From contig JAJEFB010000017.1 in the NCBI GenBank assembly GCA_022820665.1, positions 1 to 62,273 of the forward strand: 62,273 bases of DNA. Direction: 5' to 3'. Shown here piece after piece: positions 42,136 to 50,349 of the stretch. Made by a program: the position numbers and the translations under genes. Below the pieces are notes generated by a model that was not told the DNA's origin, made no database searches, and saw only the letters and a list, made by a program, of their open reading frames with translations. Each line of letters opens with the position of its first letter. The stretch's first letter is position 1. Source of the DNA: Anaerolineae bacterium (lineage in GTDB: Bacteria; Chloroflexota; Anaerolineae; Aggregatilineales; Phototrophicaceae).

Positions 42136-43503
42136 ATGAATTCGTTCAAAGAGATCAAAGGAACTCCCTTTGAATACTATGAAACTCTTGAAAAGCGTCT
42201 GCTGGATTTAGACCATCGGGTTCAAAAAATGCGACAAGCTGGTGCGCTCAGTCCGCAAGTGCTAAGGCGTATTCATAACTTTTTCAAGATCAAAGGCATT
42301 TATCACTCCAACGCGATCGAAGGGAATGAACTTACCATTGGCGAAACGCGCTTGGTTGTCGAGATGGGCATGACATTAGCTGGAAAGACACTCAAAGACC
42401 AAGCCGAAGCAAAAAACCTGTCAGAAGCGCTGGACTTTATGGAAGAACTTGCCGTGTCAAATACTTCGCCGATTTTGCAAAGGGACTTGCGGCAAATCCA
42501 CGCTTTGATTCTCAAAGACATTGAAACTGACTTTGCGGGCACATACCGTACAGGGGCAGTAAAGATTTCTGGTTCCGAATTTCCGCCCCCTGACGCACAA
42601 AAGGTTCCTATAGAAATGGATGAGTTGAGTACCTACATTTCACAGGTAACCTCATCCGATACGTCTGAATTAGATTTACCAATCCTTTGCGCCGCAGCTG
42701 CCCATGCCTGGCTGGCGCAAATTCATCCTTTCGTTGATGGCAATGGGCGCACCGCTCGGATATTGATGAACCTAATTTTAATGCGTCGAGGTTATCCCAT
42801 TTGCATTATCACACGTGATGACAGATTGCGTTATTACCATGCGCTGGAAGACTCACAAGCTAGCGATCTCACATTGCTCATTGAGTTGATCTATGAGAAT
42901 GTAATAGAAAGCCTGGAAGAGTGGGAGAAAGCGGCGGCTGAACAGAGACAACATCAAGAGTGGCTCACCTCAATTACAAGAAAGTTTCAGCAACCGGAGC
43001 TTAATCGAGCACGCAATGAATATGAAGTCTGGCGACGAGCTATGGAGCTTTTCAAAAGCTACTACAAGCAGACGGTGGATGCGTGGAACGAGAATCTCGC
43101 GTTAGGTAGCGTTTCATTAAAGTTCCAGGACTACGGAGCACTCCATTTTGAAAAATACTTGAGCTTGCGTGATGGCCGATCCGCCAAAAGAACTTGGGAC
43201 TTTGGAATCGAATTCAGACGCGGGGGCAACCGTGCGAGGTATCTCTTCTTCTATGGATACGCAGATTATAGACTGCGGCAACGCGCAAAGGTTATTCTAA
43301 TCATTGCGAAGGACATTGGCTATAACTATGAACAACTTCAAGATATCACACAATCAAACATTCCTGACATCTATCAGGTTGGATTCGACATGGAGGAACA
43401 GACCTTTGTCGCTTTGACGATACGAGGGGTTAAAGAAACGAAAGTAGAAAACTTAGCGAAATTATTCTTAGAACAAGTCGTCGAACGCGACTTCGGAGTC
43501 TAG
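42136..43503 (+). CDS. Fic-domain protein with N-terminal inhibitory motif
   Basis: 455 aa. The complete Fic motif HPFVDGNGRTAR begins at His197 (catalytic His). The autoinhibitory motif (S/T)xxxE(G/N) is present as SNAIEGN with Glu62, on the N-terminal side, so this is a class II Fic protein that should be auto-inhibited by the Glu. Fic enzymes transfer AMP from ATP to Ser/Thr/Tyr of target proteins. The C-terminal ~200 residues (YEVWRRAMELFKSYYKQ, FGIEFRRGGNRARYLFFYGYADY) look like an extra, unassigned domain. More AT-rich than the surroundings, hinting at transfer. Starts 15 nt after the GNAT stop. Confidence 0.92.
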   Translation: MNSFKEIKGTPFEYYETLEKRLLDLDHRVQKMRQAGALSPQVLRRIHNFFKIKGIYHSNAIEGNELTIGETRLVVEMGMTLAGKTLKDQAEAKNLSEALDFMEELAVSNTSPILQRDLRQIHALILKDIETDFAGTYRTGAVKISGSEFPPPDAQKVPIEMDELSTYISQVTSSDTSELDLPILCAAAAHAWLAQIHPFVDGNGRTARILMNLILMRRGYPICIITRDDRLRYYHALEDSQASDLTLLIELIYENVIESLEEWEKAAAEQRQHQEWLTSITRKFQQPELNRARNEYEVWRRAMELFKSYYKQTVDAWNENLALGSVSLKFQDYGALHFEKYLSLRDGRSAKRTWDFGIEFRRGGNRARYLFFYGYADYRLRQRAKVILIIAKDIGYNYEQLQDITQSNIPDIYQVGFDMEEQTFVALTIRGVKETKVENLAKLFLEQVVERDFGV

Positions 43504-43505
43504 CA

Positions 43506-45875
43506 CTACTCCCGCAAAGCGCGCATCCCGTTCAAGGTCACGGCGAGGGACATGCCCATATCGGCGAAGACCGCCGCCAGCATGGTCACATTGCCGGTTA
43601 AAGCCAGCAGCAGGAAGACCAGCTTCAACCCGATTGAAAGCGCGATGTTCTCGCGGATCAGCCGCCGGGCAAAACGCGCGCGGCGGATCGTCTTCGGCAG
43701 CAGATCCAGCTTGTCCGCCATCAAGACGATATCGGCTGTCTCCATGGCCTGGGCGCTGCCAGCCGCTCCCATGGCTACGCCAACCGTGGCGGCCGCCAAT
43801 GCCGGACTGTCGTTGATGCCATCCCCAACCATGGCAACCCGTTGATATTCAGTTTCCAGGTTCTCGACGGCCTCCACTTTGTCTTCCGGCAATAGCCCGG
43901 CTCGAAAGCGGTCAACACCAACTTGCTCGGCGATCAACTTGGCAACGATTTCGTTGTCGCCGGTCAGCATCACTGACGCCATGCCCATATTACGCAGTTC
44001 GCCCACCACGCGCCCGCTCTCCTCGCGCGGCATGTCGGTGAGGGCGATCACGCCCCGCACCTGGTCGCCATCGTGCACCATAACAGCGCTTTGGCCCGCC
44101 GACTCGAAGTCCCGCGCCACCGCGCACAACCGCGCAGTATGATCGAATTCATTGTCGAAGAAACCATGGCTGCCGACCGTCACGCGCTGACCGTTGACCT
44201 TTCCCCGCACGCCAAAGCCGGCGAGGGTTTCCACTTCGGCCGCGGCGCCATACTCGATGCCGTTGGCGCTGGCCGCCGTCTGGATGGCTTGCGCAAAGGG
44301 ATGCGTGCTCTGCGCTTCCACCGATGCCGCCAAGGATATCAACTCGTCGCAAGGTTGGCAGGCTGCGGCGTGATCGCAATCGCCGGTACTTGTCGCGACG
44401 ACATCCAGCTTGCCGCGCGTCAAGGTGCCGGTCTTGTCGAAGGCGATCGCCTTGACGCGGGCCAAGGCTTCCAAATGAGCCCCGCCTTTGATCAGCACGC
44501 CGCGCCGCGCGGCGGATGTGATGGCGCTGATCACGGTCACGGGCGTACTGATGACCAGCGCGCAGGGACATGCGATCACTAACATCGACAGCGCGCGATA
44601 CAACCAACCCGTTCCCGCGGCGCTGTCCCAGAAAGGCTGGGCGAAAATCAGGGGCGGAATAAAAGCCACGCCAAGCGCGCTGATCGCCACCACCGGCGTA
44701 TAGACGTGCGCAAAGCGATCAATCAAGCGCTGACTAGGCGCCCGCCGAGATTGGGACTTTTGCAGCAATTCAATGATGCGACTTAGCGTATTGTCCTGGG
44801 CGAGGCGATCGACGCGCAGGTCCAGCGTCGCCGCGCCGTTGATAGAGCCGGCGTAAACTTCATCGCCCGGCGTCCGTTCTACCGGCAGACTTTCGCCAGT
44901 GATATGCGCTTGATCAACGGCGCTGTTACCCGCTAATACGGTACCATCCATTGGAATGCGTTCGCCGGGCAATACCCGAATCCAATCCGAAATGCGCAGC
45001 GCTTCCACCGGGACCACTTCCGTACGCGCGCCCACGATTCTGTTCGCCGTTGGCGGTTTGAGCGCCATCAGGCCGCGCAAGCTGTCGCGCGCCCGATCCG
45101 CCGTATAGCCTTCCAGCGCTTCCCCGATGGCGAACAGGAAGATTACCGTAGCCGCCTCCAGAAATTCGCCCAAAACCAGGGCGCCAAGCGCAGCGACCGT
45201 CATCAACAGATTGATGTTGAACTCGCGGCTGATTCGCAATGAGTTGATGCCGCTCAGGGCAATCGGTCTGATCGCCACCGCCATCGCCAGAACATACGCC
45301 AGGTTGCTGAGATCCGGGGAGGCTATCGCGGACAAATCTAGCCCGATTGCGAGCAAAAGCAGCGCGCCGCCATAAACCGCCATGCGGCTTGCGGGACGTT
45401 CCAGCAGGAAGTCCCAGAAACCAAAGACGCCCGCGCGCCGCGTCGAGCCGACGTCTAGTGATTGGACAGGCGCATCTATGGAAATAGTCTTGCCCAGCGA
45501 CTCGACCCGATCCTTGAGTCGCGCGTAATCGACATCGCCGATTAACTGTAATTTGTTGCTGAGAAAGTTGACCTCGGCGAAATGCACGCCCTCCAGTTTG
45601 GAGACGGCCGCTTCCACTTCGTGCGCGCAACCGGCGCAATCCATGTTGCCGATCATATAGGTTTTCAAAAGATCGGGGGCTTCAATCGTCTTGCCCAAGG
45701 CTTCGACGCGCGCCTTGAGCGCGTCGAACGCTACGTCCCCTTCAATCTGTAGCTCGCTACTAGCAAAATCTACTACCGCTGATTCCACGCCGGGGAGGCG
45801 CTCAAGGGCGGATTGCACTTCGCGCGCGCAGTTTGCGCAGTCCATATTGCCCAAGCGATAGCGCTGCTGTGACAT
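43506..45875 (-). CDS. heavy-metal P1B-type ATPase, Zn/Cd/Pb class, two HMA domains
   Basis: 789 aa from ATG 45875. Two N-terminal HMA metal-binding domains, each with GNMDC(A)xC (GNMDCANC, GNMDCAGC). The membrane domain has the ion-site motif CPCALVISTPV (~433), phosphorylation motif FDKTGTLTRGK (~478), HP motif STHPFAQA and hinge MVGDGINDSPALA (~683). The CPC followed by ALVISTPV is typical of Zn2+/Cd2+/Pb2+ exporters (ZntA/CadA) rather than copper pumps. It exports toxic divalent metals from the cytosol. A 14-bp palindrome in its upstream region may be its operator. Confidence 0.92.
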   Translation of the reverse strand: MSQQRYRLGNMDCANCAREVQSALERLPGVESAVVDFASSELQIEGDVAFDALKARVEALGKTIEAPDLLKTYMIGNMDCAGCAHEVEAAVSKLEGVHFAEVNFLSNKLQLIGDVDYARLKDRVESLGKTISIDAPVQSLDVGSTRRAGVFGFWDFLLERPASRMAVYGGALLLLAIGLDLSAIASPDLSNLAYVLAMAVAIRPIALSGINSLRISREFNINLLMTVAALGALVLGEFLEAATVIFLFAIGEALEGYTADRARDSLRGLMALKPPTANRIVGARTEVVPVEALRISDWIRVLPGERIPMDGTVLAGNSAVDQAHITGESLPVERTPGDEVYAGSINGAATLDLRVDRLAQDNTLSRIIELLQKSQSRRAPSQRLIDRFAHVYTPVVAISALGVAFIPPLIFAQPFWDSAAGTGWLYRALSMLVIACPCALVISTPVTVISAITSAARRGVLIKGGAHLEALARVKAIAFDKTGTLTRGKLDVVATSTGDCDHAAACQPCDELISLAASVEAQSTHPFAQAIQTAASANGIEYGAAAEVETLAGFGVRGKVNGQRVTVGSHGFFDNEFDHTARLCAVARDFESAGQSAVMVHDGDQVRGVIALTDMPREESGRVVGELRNMGMASVMLTGDNEIVAKLIAEQVGVDRFRAGLLPEDKVEAVENLETEYQRVAMVGDGINDSPALAAATVGVAMGAAGSAQAMETADIVLMADKLDLLPKTIRRARFARRLIRENIALSIGLKLVFLLLALTGNVTMLAAVFADMGMSLAVTLNGMRALRE

Positions 45876-45907
45876 TGTCGCCGCCCGCTTATGAGACTCG
45901 GTATCAT

Positions 45908-45921
45908 TAAGACGCGTCTTA
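45908..45921. promoter_or_regulatory. 14-bp perfect palindrome upstream of the metal ATPase (TAAGACGCGTCTTA)
   Basis: TAAGACGCGTCTTA is fully self-complementary and lies 33-46 bp upstream of the ATPase ATG, where an ArsR- or MerR-type metal sensor could bind. On the minus strand a TTGAGT lies 18 bp before the TAAGAC part, a possible -35/-10 pair overlapping the palindrome. No regulator gene is adjacent. Confidence 0.5.
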
Positions 45922-46044
45922 CACATCTTGAATTATGATACTCAAGAGCTAAGCGTCTGTCAACGTCTATCAGCATAGCTCGAAAGGCATAAACTTGGCC
46001 GATGGCGACAGAGAGCCGTCAAAGCCCTCGAGATGTGGATTTGT

Positions 46045-47739
46045 CTAATGCTCATGACAGCAGGCGCTGCCATGGCGACTATTCCCAGTCGCGCAAAAAC
46101 AAGACGCCTCAATCGCGACATCGGCGCGCGCCAGCGCCAGTTGAAGCTGAGGTCGCACAAGGTCCGCTTCGGCAATTCTGCCGAGGCGTTCCAGACTTGT
46201 GACAATGCCCTGCAAGCTCCAGACGTTGTTTGGGCGCTGCATTGCCCGGCAAAGGGAGCGATCAAGCCCTAAATCCGCGCGATAAACGGCTAGCGCTTCT
46301 TCCACCTGTCCAGACTCCAACAATAGAGCGCCCAACGCATGACGAGTCGGCATCGCCCAGCCCCAAGGTTCGGCAAATTCCAGATGATCATCCAAGTAGA
46401 CTGCTTGCCGGAGGCGCCCGAAGGCGCAGTCGGTGTCTCCTCGATGATAGGCTACTTCTCCCTGCATCATGGCGGCAGCGACCTCCAAAACATCAAGGCA
46501 GCTGTTGTTGAAAATGAACCGCGTATCCGGCACTTTGGCTTGCGCCAGCTTAAATGCCGCGACTTCGGCGGCGGCCGCTTCATGTTCATGCAGCGTCGCC
46601 AGGGCGATGGCCCGCGCGTAGTGGCGCATCGCGAGCGAATTGCAATAGAGATCCTCATCGACCGGAGCCGGCTCCGACAGTATCTCCCGCCACTTGCCAA
46701 AGCGGACCAGGACGTGCAGCCGCATCGACAAGATGCCTTCAAGGTGGTCAGCCATTGGCGGATCGTCGATTCTCAGCAGATCTTCATTTGCCAAATCAGC
46801 GATTTCATCCGCGGCTTCCAGCGCCGTTTTGAACTGTCCCAGCAACATGGCGGCGTAGACCTTGAAGTGGATATTGTGCGCGCGATAAAAGGTGTAATCA
46901 GTGAGAACGCCGTCGCGAGCCGCAAAAATATTATCAACAGCAATGGCGCGGCGATTGGCGACTATGGCGTTGTAATATTGTCCACAGAGGACATCAATAT
47001 GCGAGGGCATGTGCAGCAGATGTCCGGCGTCAGGCGCCAGGTCCCGCAACTGATCGGCAGCCCGCATAGCCCGTTCCGGCTGGGGGGACATTTCCAGCAA
47101 ATGGATGTACAGATGCAGCAAGCCCGGATGAGCTTGCGCCCCGGACGCTTCGACTTGCTCCAGCGCTCTTTCGACTGCGTCGATCGCTTCCAGCGTATCG
47201 GCGTCTTCCGCCGGTTCGCCGGTTTCCAAATCCCACAACTGCCAGGGAGTGCGGTTAATCAGCGCTTCCGCAAATAGCGCTGCCACATCCCAATCGTCCG
47301 GAAAGGCGCGATAAACGTCTCGCATCGCGGCCGCGAACTGGTCGTTCCAAGTCTCCAGAACTTCGACATCGGTTTCATCGTCGCGCTGAAAGCGTTTCTC
47401 CAGCGCTTTCAAGAGCGCGGTTTCAACAGCCGTCGCGCGGTCCAAATGCGCGTGAGCTTCCAGGATCGCCGCGCGTCCCTGGCGCAAAGCCATCGCAAGC
47501 GCCTTGGGCGCAAAGGCTTCCCATTGCTTGTTGTAGTTGCATCCGAGACCATAGGCGACTCCCCAATGAGCCATCACACAATGTGGATCGTGGTCTAGGG
47601 CTTTGCGGAAGCATTTGACCGCTTCGTCATGGTTGTAGCCGTAGAGCCAGGTCAAGCCGCGGTCAAACCAGCGCTGCGCCCCAGGAGCTTCGGCTGTTAT
47701 GAGTCGTGAATATGTTCCAAGATCGTAGTAATCAGACAT
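46045..47739 (-). CDS. TPR-repeat protein with Cys/His-rich C-terminus
   Basis: 564 aa from ATG 47739; a longer frame exists but lacks protein-like sequence. Tetratricopeptide-like helical pairs throughout: WLYGYNHDEAVKCFRKALDHDP (~28-48), HPGLLHLYIHLLEMSPQPERA, LLHMPSHIDVLCGQYYNAIVANRRAI, GQFKTALEAADEIAD, ALAVYRADLGLDRSLCRA. This resembles a common TPR family of unknown role with the HMPSHI motif. The last residues, SCFCATGNSRHGSACCHEH, contain four Cys and three His and could bind metal. The metal P-ATPase gene lies 170 bp downstream on the same strand. Confidence 0.85.
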   Translation of the reverse strand: MSDYYDLGTYSRLITAEAPGAQRWFDRGLTWLYGYNHDEAVKCFRKALDHDPHCVMAHWGVAYGLGCNYNKQWEAFAPKALAMALRQGRAAILEAHAHLDRATAVETALLKALEKRFQRDDETDVEVLETWNDQFAAAMRDVYRAFPDDWDVAALFAEALINRTPWQLWDLETGEPAEDADTLEAIDAVERALEQVEASGAQAHPGLLHLYIHLLEMSPQPERAMRAADQLRDLAPDAGHLLHMPSHIDVLCGQYYNAIVANRRAIAVDNIFAARDGVLTDYTFYRAHNIHFKVYAAMLLGQFKTALEAADEIADLANEDLLRIDDPPMADHLEGILSMRLHVLVRFGKWREILSEPAPVDEDLYCNSLAMRHYARAIALATLHEHEAAAAEVAAFKLAQAKVPDTRFIFNNSCLDVLEVAAAMMQGEVAYHRGDTDCAFGRLRQAVYLDDHLEFAEPWGWAMPTRHALGALLLESGQVEEALAVYRADLGLDRSLCRAMQRPNNVWSLQGIVTSLERLGRIAEADLVRPQLQLALARADVAIEASCFCATGNSRHGSACCHEH

Positions 47740-47762
47740 CGCAAAGTTAAGCCTTGGGCATC

Positions 47763-48146
47763 TTACAATCGTATCATGCGAGAGAAGCCGCGCAACAGTC
47801 CCATTCGCGTTTGCCGGCGAGAATTTGTTTTCAGTTTGTTTTTTTGCCTGACTTTGTCCGTTTCGGACAATAGACGCGGTTTTGCGGCTGAAACGGAGGA
47901 ATGGCGGGCGGCTGAGGGTATGAATTTGGTTTGCCGGCGCTCCCGCCGCCATAAAGTCGGCATCTGCCCCTGATACGCCTCTGAGCCGCCCCTGGCTGCC
48001 TCACTAAATTCCGCAAGTGTATCGACACCGTATAGATACAGTCCGTTTTTTCGGGGGATATTTTTTAGAGTCCAGCAATGAAGGCGGGAACAGGCGGATT
48101 GCATCGGCTGGGGACCGAGATTGAGAGCTTGCGATAATTGATCCAT
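47763..48146 (-). CDS. small unknown protein behind an SOS-like operator
   Basis: 127 aa if intact. Starts MDQLSQALNLGPQPMQS, then LYLYGVDTLAEFSEAARGG, with a basic Lys/Arg/Gln-rich second half (KNKLKTNSRRQTRMG). No family recognised and no membrane helix. No Shine-Dalgarno sequence: TATGCT lies 6 nt before the ATG, as in other leaderless genes here, and an SOS-like box is ~36 bp upstream. The second half looks compositionally unlike the first, so the true product may be shorter or the gene degraded. The coding call rests mainly on the promoter arrangement. Confidence 0.4.
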   Translation of the reverse strand: MDQLSQALNLGPQPMQSACSRLHCWTLKNIPRKNGLYLYGVDTLAEFSEAARGGSEAYQGQMPTLWRRERRQTKFIPSAARHSSVSAAKPRLLSETDKVRQKNKLKTNSRRQTRMGLLRGFSRMIRL

Positions 48147-48152
48147 AGGGGG

Positions 48153-48158
48153 AGCATA
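48153..48158 (-). promoter_or_regulatory. -10 element (TATGCT) of a leaderless small gene
   Basis: Minus-strand TATGCT ending 6 nt before the ATG at 48146. TTCCAT lies 17 bp upstream as a weak -35. Confidence 0.45.
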
Positions 48159-48180
48159 CCATCATTTTGAGTAGAATGGA

Positions 48181-48194
48181 AGAACAAACGTTCT
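48181..48194. promoter_or_regulatory. SOS/LexA-like operator (AGAACAAACGTTCT)
   Basis: GAAC-AAAC-GTTC with symmetric flanking A/T. It fits the Gram-positive SOS box CGAACRNRYGTTYC in its eight half-site bases and in the RNRY centre. Located just upstream of the -35 position of the small minus-strand gene at 47763-48146. Confidence 0.6.
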
Positions 48195-48237
48195 CAATTA
48201 TTGAGATTGCCGAAGAGCGATTTTTTGGGGGGGCTCA

Positions 48238-48262
48238 CAGGGTCGCGTAGACACTGACCGCC
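48238..48262. repeat. GTCAGTGTCTACGCGACC repeat (inverted copy)
   Basis: gggtcgcgtagacactgaccgccgata, the reverse complement of the 18-bp core seen at 177-211 and elsewhere. Confidence 0.7.
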
Positions 48263-48337
48263 GATACTGACCTGCGGGGAAAGATTCAGGTTGGGGATGG
48301 AAAGGCAATTGTTTTTACTGCGATTACCCTGGCGCCG

Positions 48338-48949
48338 CTAGTCGAACTCGGTCGGCAAATCGGGTTGCCGCCAGTGAAGGAAGCAGCGCCTCATCTGCGC
48401 TTCGGTGACGCGCCCTTGCGATAGCGGCGGCAGCTTGTCTGGCGCGAACCAGTCCACCGCCAGACTTTCTTCACTGGTCCTCGCTTCGCCACCGATCAGA
48501 TCACAGAGGAAAAAGAGTTTGTAGACGGCGAATATAGATCGGCGATTGCGTCGGTTGCGGTCGTCAACCGCCATGAGCTTGACTGCGCGCGCCTGGTAAC
48601 CGCTTTCTTCGCGGATCTCGCGCTCGACAGCAGCCGCGGGACTATCGCCAACATCGGCCCAGCCACCCGGCAATGACCACAAGCCGTCGCCCGCTTCCCG
48701 CACCAGCAAGACTTTGCCGTCCTTGAAGACCGCGCCGCGCACGTCGACCTTGGGCGTGATATAGCCGTCGTCAGCGTTCAGCAGAGCGCGGATTTTCGCC
48801 GGATCGCTTTGGCTTGCGCTCGCCAGCATCTCGGCGGCGATATCGAGCAGCTGTTGGTAGCGGTCGCCATCGTAGTGGTTCTGCGCGTAATAGAGCCCGG
48901 TGTTGGCGATGGCGGCGATGCGCTGCGCCCATTCGATGTTCCCGCTCAT
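48338..48949 (-). CDS. NUDIX hydrolase with N-terminal helical domain
   Basis: 203 aa from ATG 48949 (GAGGAAGC upstream). An N-terminal helical domain (WAQRIAAIANTGLYYAQNHYDGDRYQQLL) precedes the Nudix domain, a layout typical of ADP-ribose-pyrophosphatase-like NUDIX enzymes with that extra domain. Nudix box: GWADVGDSPAAAVEREIREE followed by SGYQ. Probably cleaves a nucleotide-sugar or ADP-ribose-like substrate. Second NUDIX gene in the window; not closely similar to the one at 35951-36442. Confidence 0.9.
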   Translation of the reverse strand: MSGNIEWAQRIAAIANTGLYYAQNHYDGDRYQQLLDIAAEMLASASQSDPAKIRALLNADDGYITPKVDVRGAVFKDGKVLLVREAGDGLWSLPGGWADVGDSPAAAVEREIREESGYQARAVKLMAVDDRNRRNRRSIFAVYKLFFLCDLIGGEARTSEESLAVDWFAPDKLPPLSQGRVTEAQMRRCFLHWRQPDLPTEFD

Positions 48950-49491
48950 GTTTGCTTCCTCAGTGCGTGAGTTGATGCGAGGATTATACACGAGCGCTTG
49001 GCTAGAAGCGCTCCCCCTGGCGAGGGGACGCCTTTTTCATCGGGCAAGAAACTGGCGCAATAACTATATTTTTTTGGCTTTTTCGGGCGACCTGATAGGT
49101 CGCCCGCATTTGTAATGGTCTGAGACTTGAGCGACTTGCCAATTCGCCCTACAGATTACGAAAATGGGGAAGATTTACTGAAGGCCCGCATAATTTCAAT
49201 TTGAAGTGATTGCCTGCTGCCCGCGACCGCCGGCAGCGAATCATACGCCCCGCCCATAGTTGAGATAAACAAAATCGACCCCCGCAACTTTATCCTATTT
49301 TTACTGTTGCAAAAGCATTTTCGCATATAATGAAATTATACGAGTTAATGCGAACTTAATTGCCATTGATCGTAGGCGGATTAACATCAGCGCTATGGCG
49401 CGTATTAAGAGAATTTCGTCGAGCGGGCGCAACATAGCGTTTGTGGCTTTTTCAGTACCGTTGTTCAGTCCTTCCAATATGGAGGCGCGTC
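48950..49491. other. intergenic stretch with one hairpin and a promoter element
   Basis: About 540 bp. Contains a perfect gggcgacctgataggtcgccc hairpin (49085-49105), related to the dispersed gggtcgccc palindromes, and a TATAAT at 49326-49331 with only a weak -35 (TTACTG at 49301-49306). The TATAAT probably serves the gene starting at 49492, leaving a ~155-nt leader without an obvious riboswitch. Confidence 0.5.
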
Positions 49492-49821
49492 ATGGAACTG
49501 GGTCACACAATTTACACACATGAAAAATTCACCGAAAGCGATCAATACTGGAGTCCTGAATCCGAAGACTACGCCGCCGCCAGTCAATTGATCACCGCCA
49601 TGCGCTCCGGTTGGGTTTTGGCGCTCCCCCGCGTGAGCGCCCGTCAGGTTTGGAACAGCGGCAGCCGCCCGCGAACGGTTTACGATTTCACGCTGATGCG
49701 CGACACGCAACTCATGATCATGCCGGTATTGACCAATCCCTACATCGAGCGTTTCATCGTGCAAAAGGGCATTCGCGTCAATTACGATAACACCCCAGAT
49801 CACATCGTCATTCCCGAATAG
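49492..49821 (+). CDS. small unknown protein, paralogue A of a pair
   Basis: 109 aa from ATG 49492 (GGAGG eight nt upstream). Shares a pattern with the gene at 50013-50327: YWS-x2-SE-x-YA, LITAMRSGW, then YDFTLMRDTQLMIMPVLTNPYIERFI. No membrane helix and no known domain; the fold may be a small alpha/beta barrel or a DNA-binding-like helix-strand unit. Preceded by a long leader. Not recognised. Confidence 0.75.
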   Translation: MELGHTIYTHEKFTESDQYWSPESEDYAAASQLITAMRSGWVLALPRVSARQVWNSGSRPRTVYDFTLMRDTQLMIMPVLTNPYIERFIVQKGIRVNYDNTPDHIVIPE

Positions 49822-49871
49822 ACTTGCTTATGTAAACCGCGACGCTCATGTGACAGACGGGCTTACTCTTT

Positions 49872-49922
49872 TGTGTGAGCGCGAGAGACCTTTTCGCCGG
49901 TTACGCGCCGAGCGGCTGTTAA
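49872..49922. repeat. dispersed repeat, partner of 28140-28219
   Basis: gcgcgagagaccttttcgccg followed by ccgagcggctgttaac. Similar to the sequence around 28155-28219, but lacking the GTCAGTGTCTACGCGACC core. Confidence 0.55.
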
Positions 49923-50012
49923 CATCGCTTTAAGTTAGAATGGCACTGTTGCCGCTTGGCATCGGAGGTCATATAATTGCGCCTGGCGCGACCAAGTTTG
50001 AGGAATGAGCAC

Positions 50013-50327
50013 ATGGTGAAGCAGAACGAGCAAGATCTCCGCGTTCAGTACCAAGATATTACCTCGCAGCACTGGAGTTACTCCTCCGAGCGATACGCCG
50101 GCGGGGATAACCTGCTCACCGCCATCGCCCGCGGCTGGGAGATCGACCAAAGGGTGACGCTGCGGCGGCACTGGTTCGCCGGCATGCGCTGCATCGAGAT
50201 CTTCCACTTTACCATCCGCCGCGATGAAGTGACCGCCGACATGGCTGTGGTCGGCAATCCCTACATCTATCGCTACCTGGCTTCACATCCGCACGAACTG
50301 GTCGAGGAAGACGCGGCGGCGGTCTAG
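50013..50327 (+). CDS. small unknown protein, paralogue B of a pair
   Basis: 104 aa from ATG 50013 (GAGGAATGAG upstream; a GTG follows directly). HWS-x2-SERYAGGDNLLTAIARGWEI and FHFTIRRDEVTADMAVVGNPYIYRYL align with the paralogue 190 bp upstream. The conserved core is about 70 residues with a shared W, Y and (M/A)xPVLTNPYI-type end. Tandem arrangement suggests duplication. No function can be assigned. Confidence 0.75.
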   Translation: MVKQNEQDLRVQYQDITSQHWSYSSERYAGGDNLLTAIARGWEIDQRVTLRRHWFAGMRCIEIFHFTIRRDEVTADMAVVGNPYIYRYLASHPHELVEEDAAAV

Positions 50328-50349
50328 CAATCAAACATCGGCGCTCACG

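Noticed and set aside
47740..47952. 71-codon N-terminal extension of the TPR protein
   Set aside because: Composition unlike the rest, overlaps another frame, and the TPR-family start fits MSDYYDLG at 47739.
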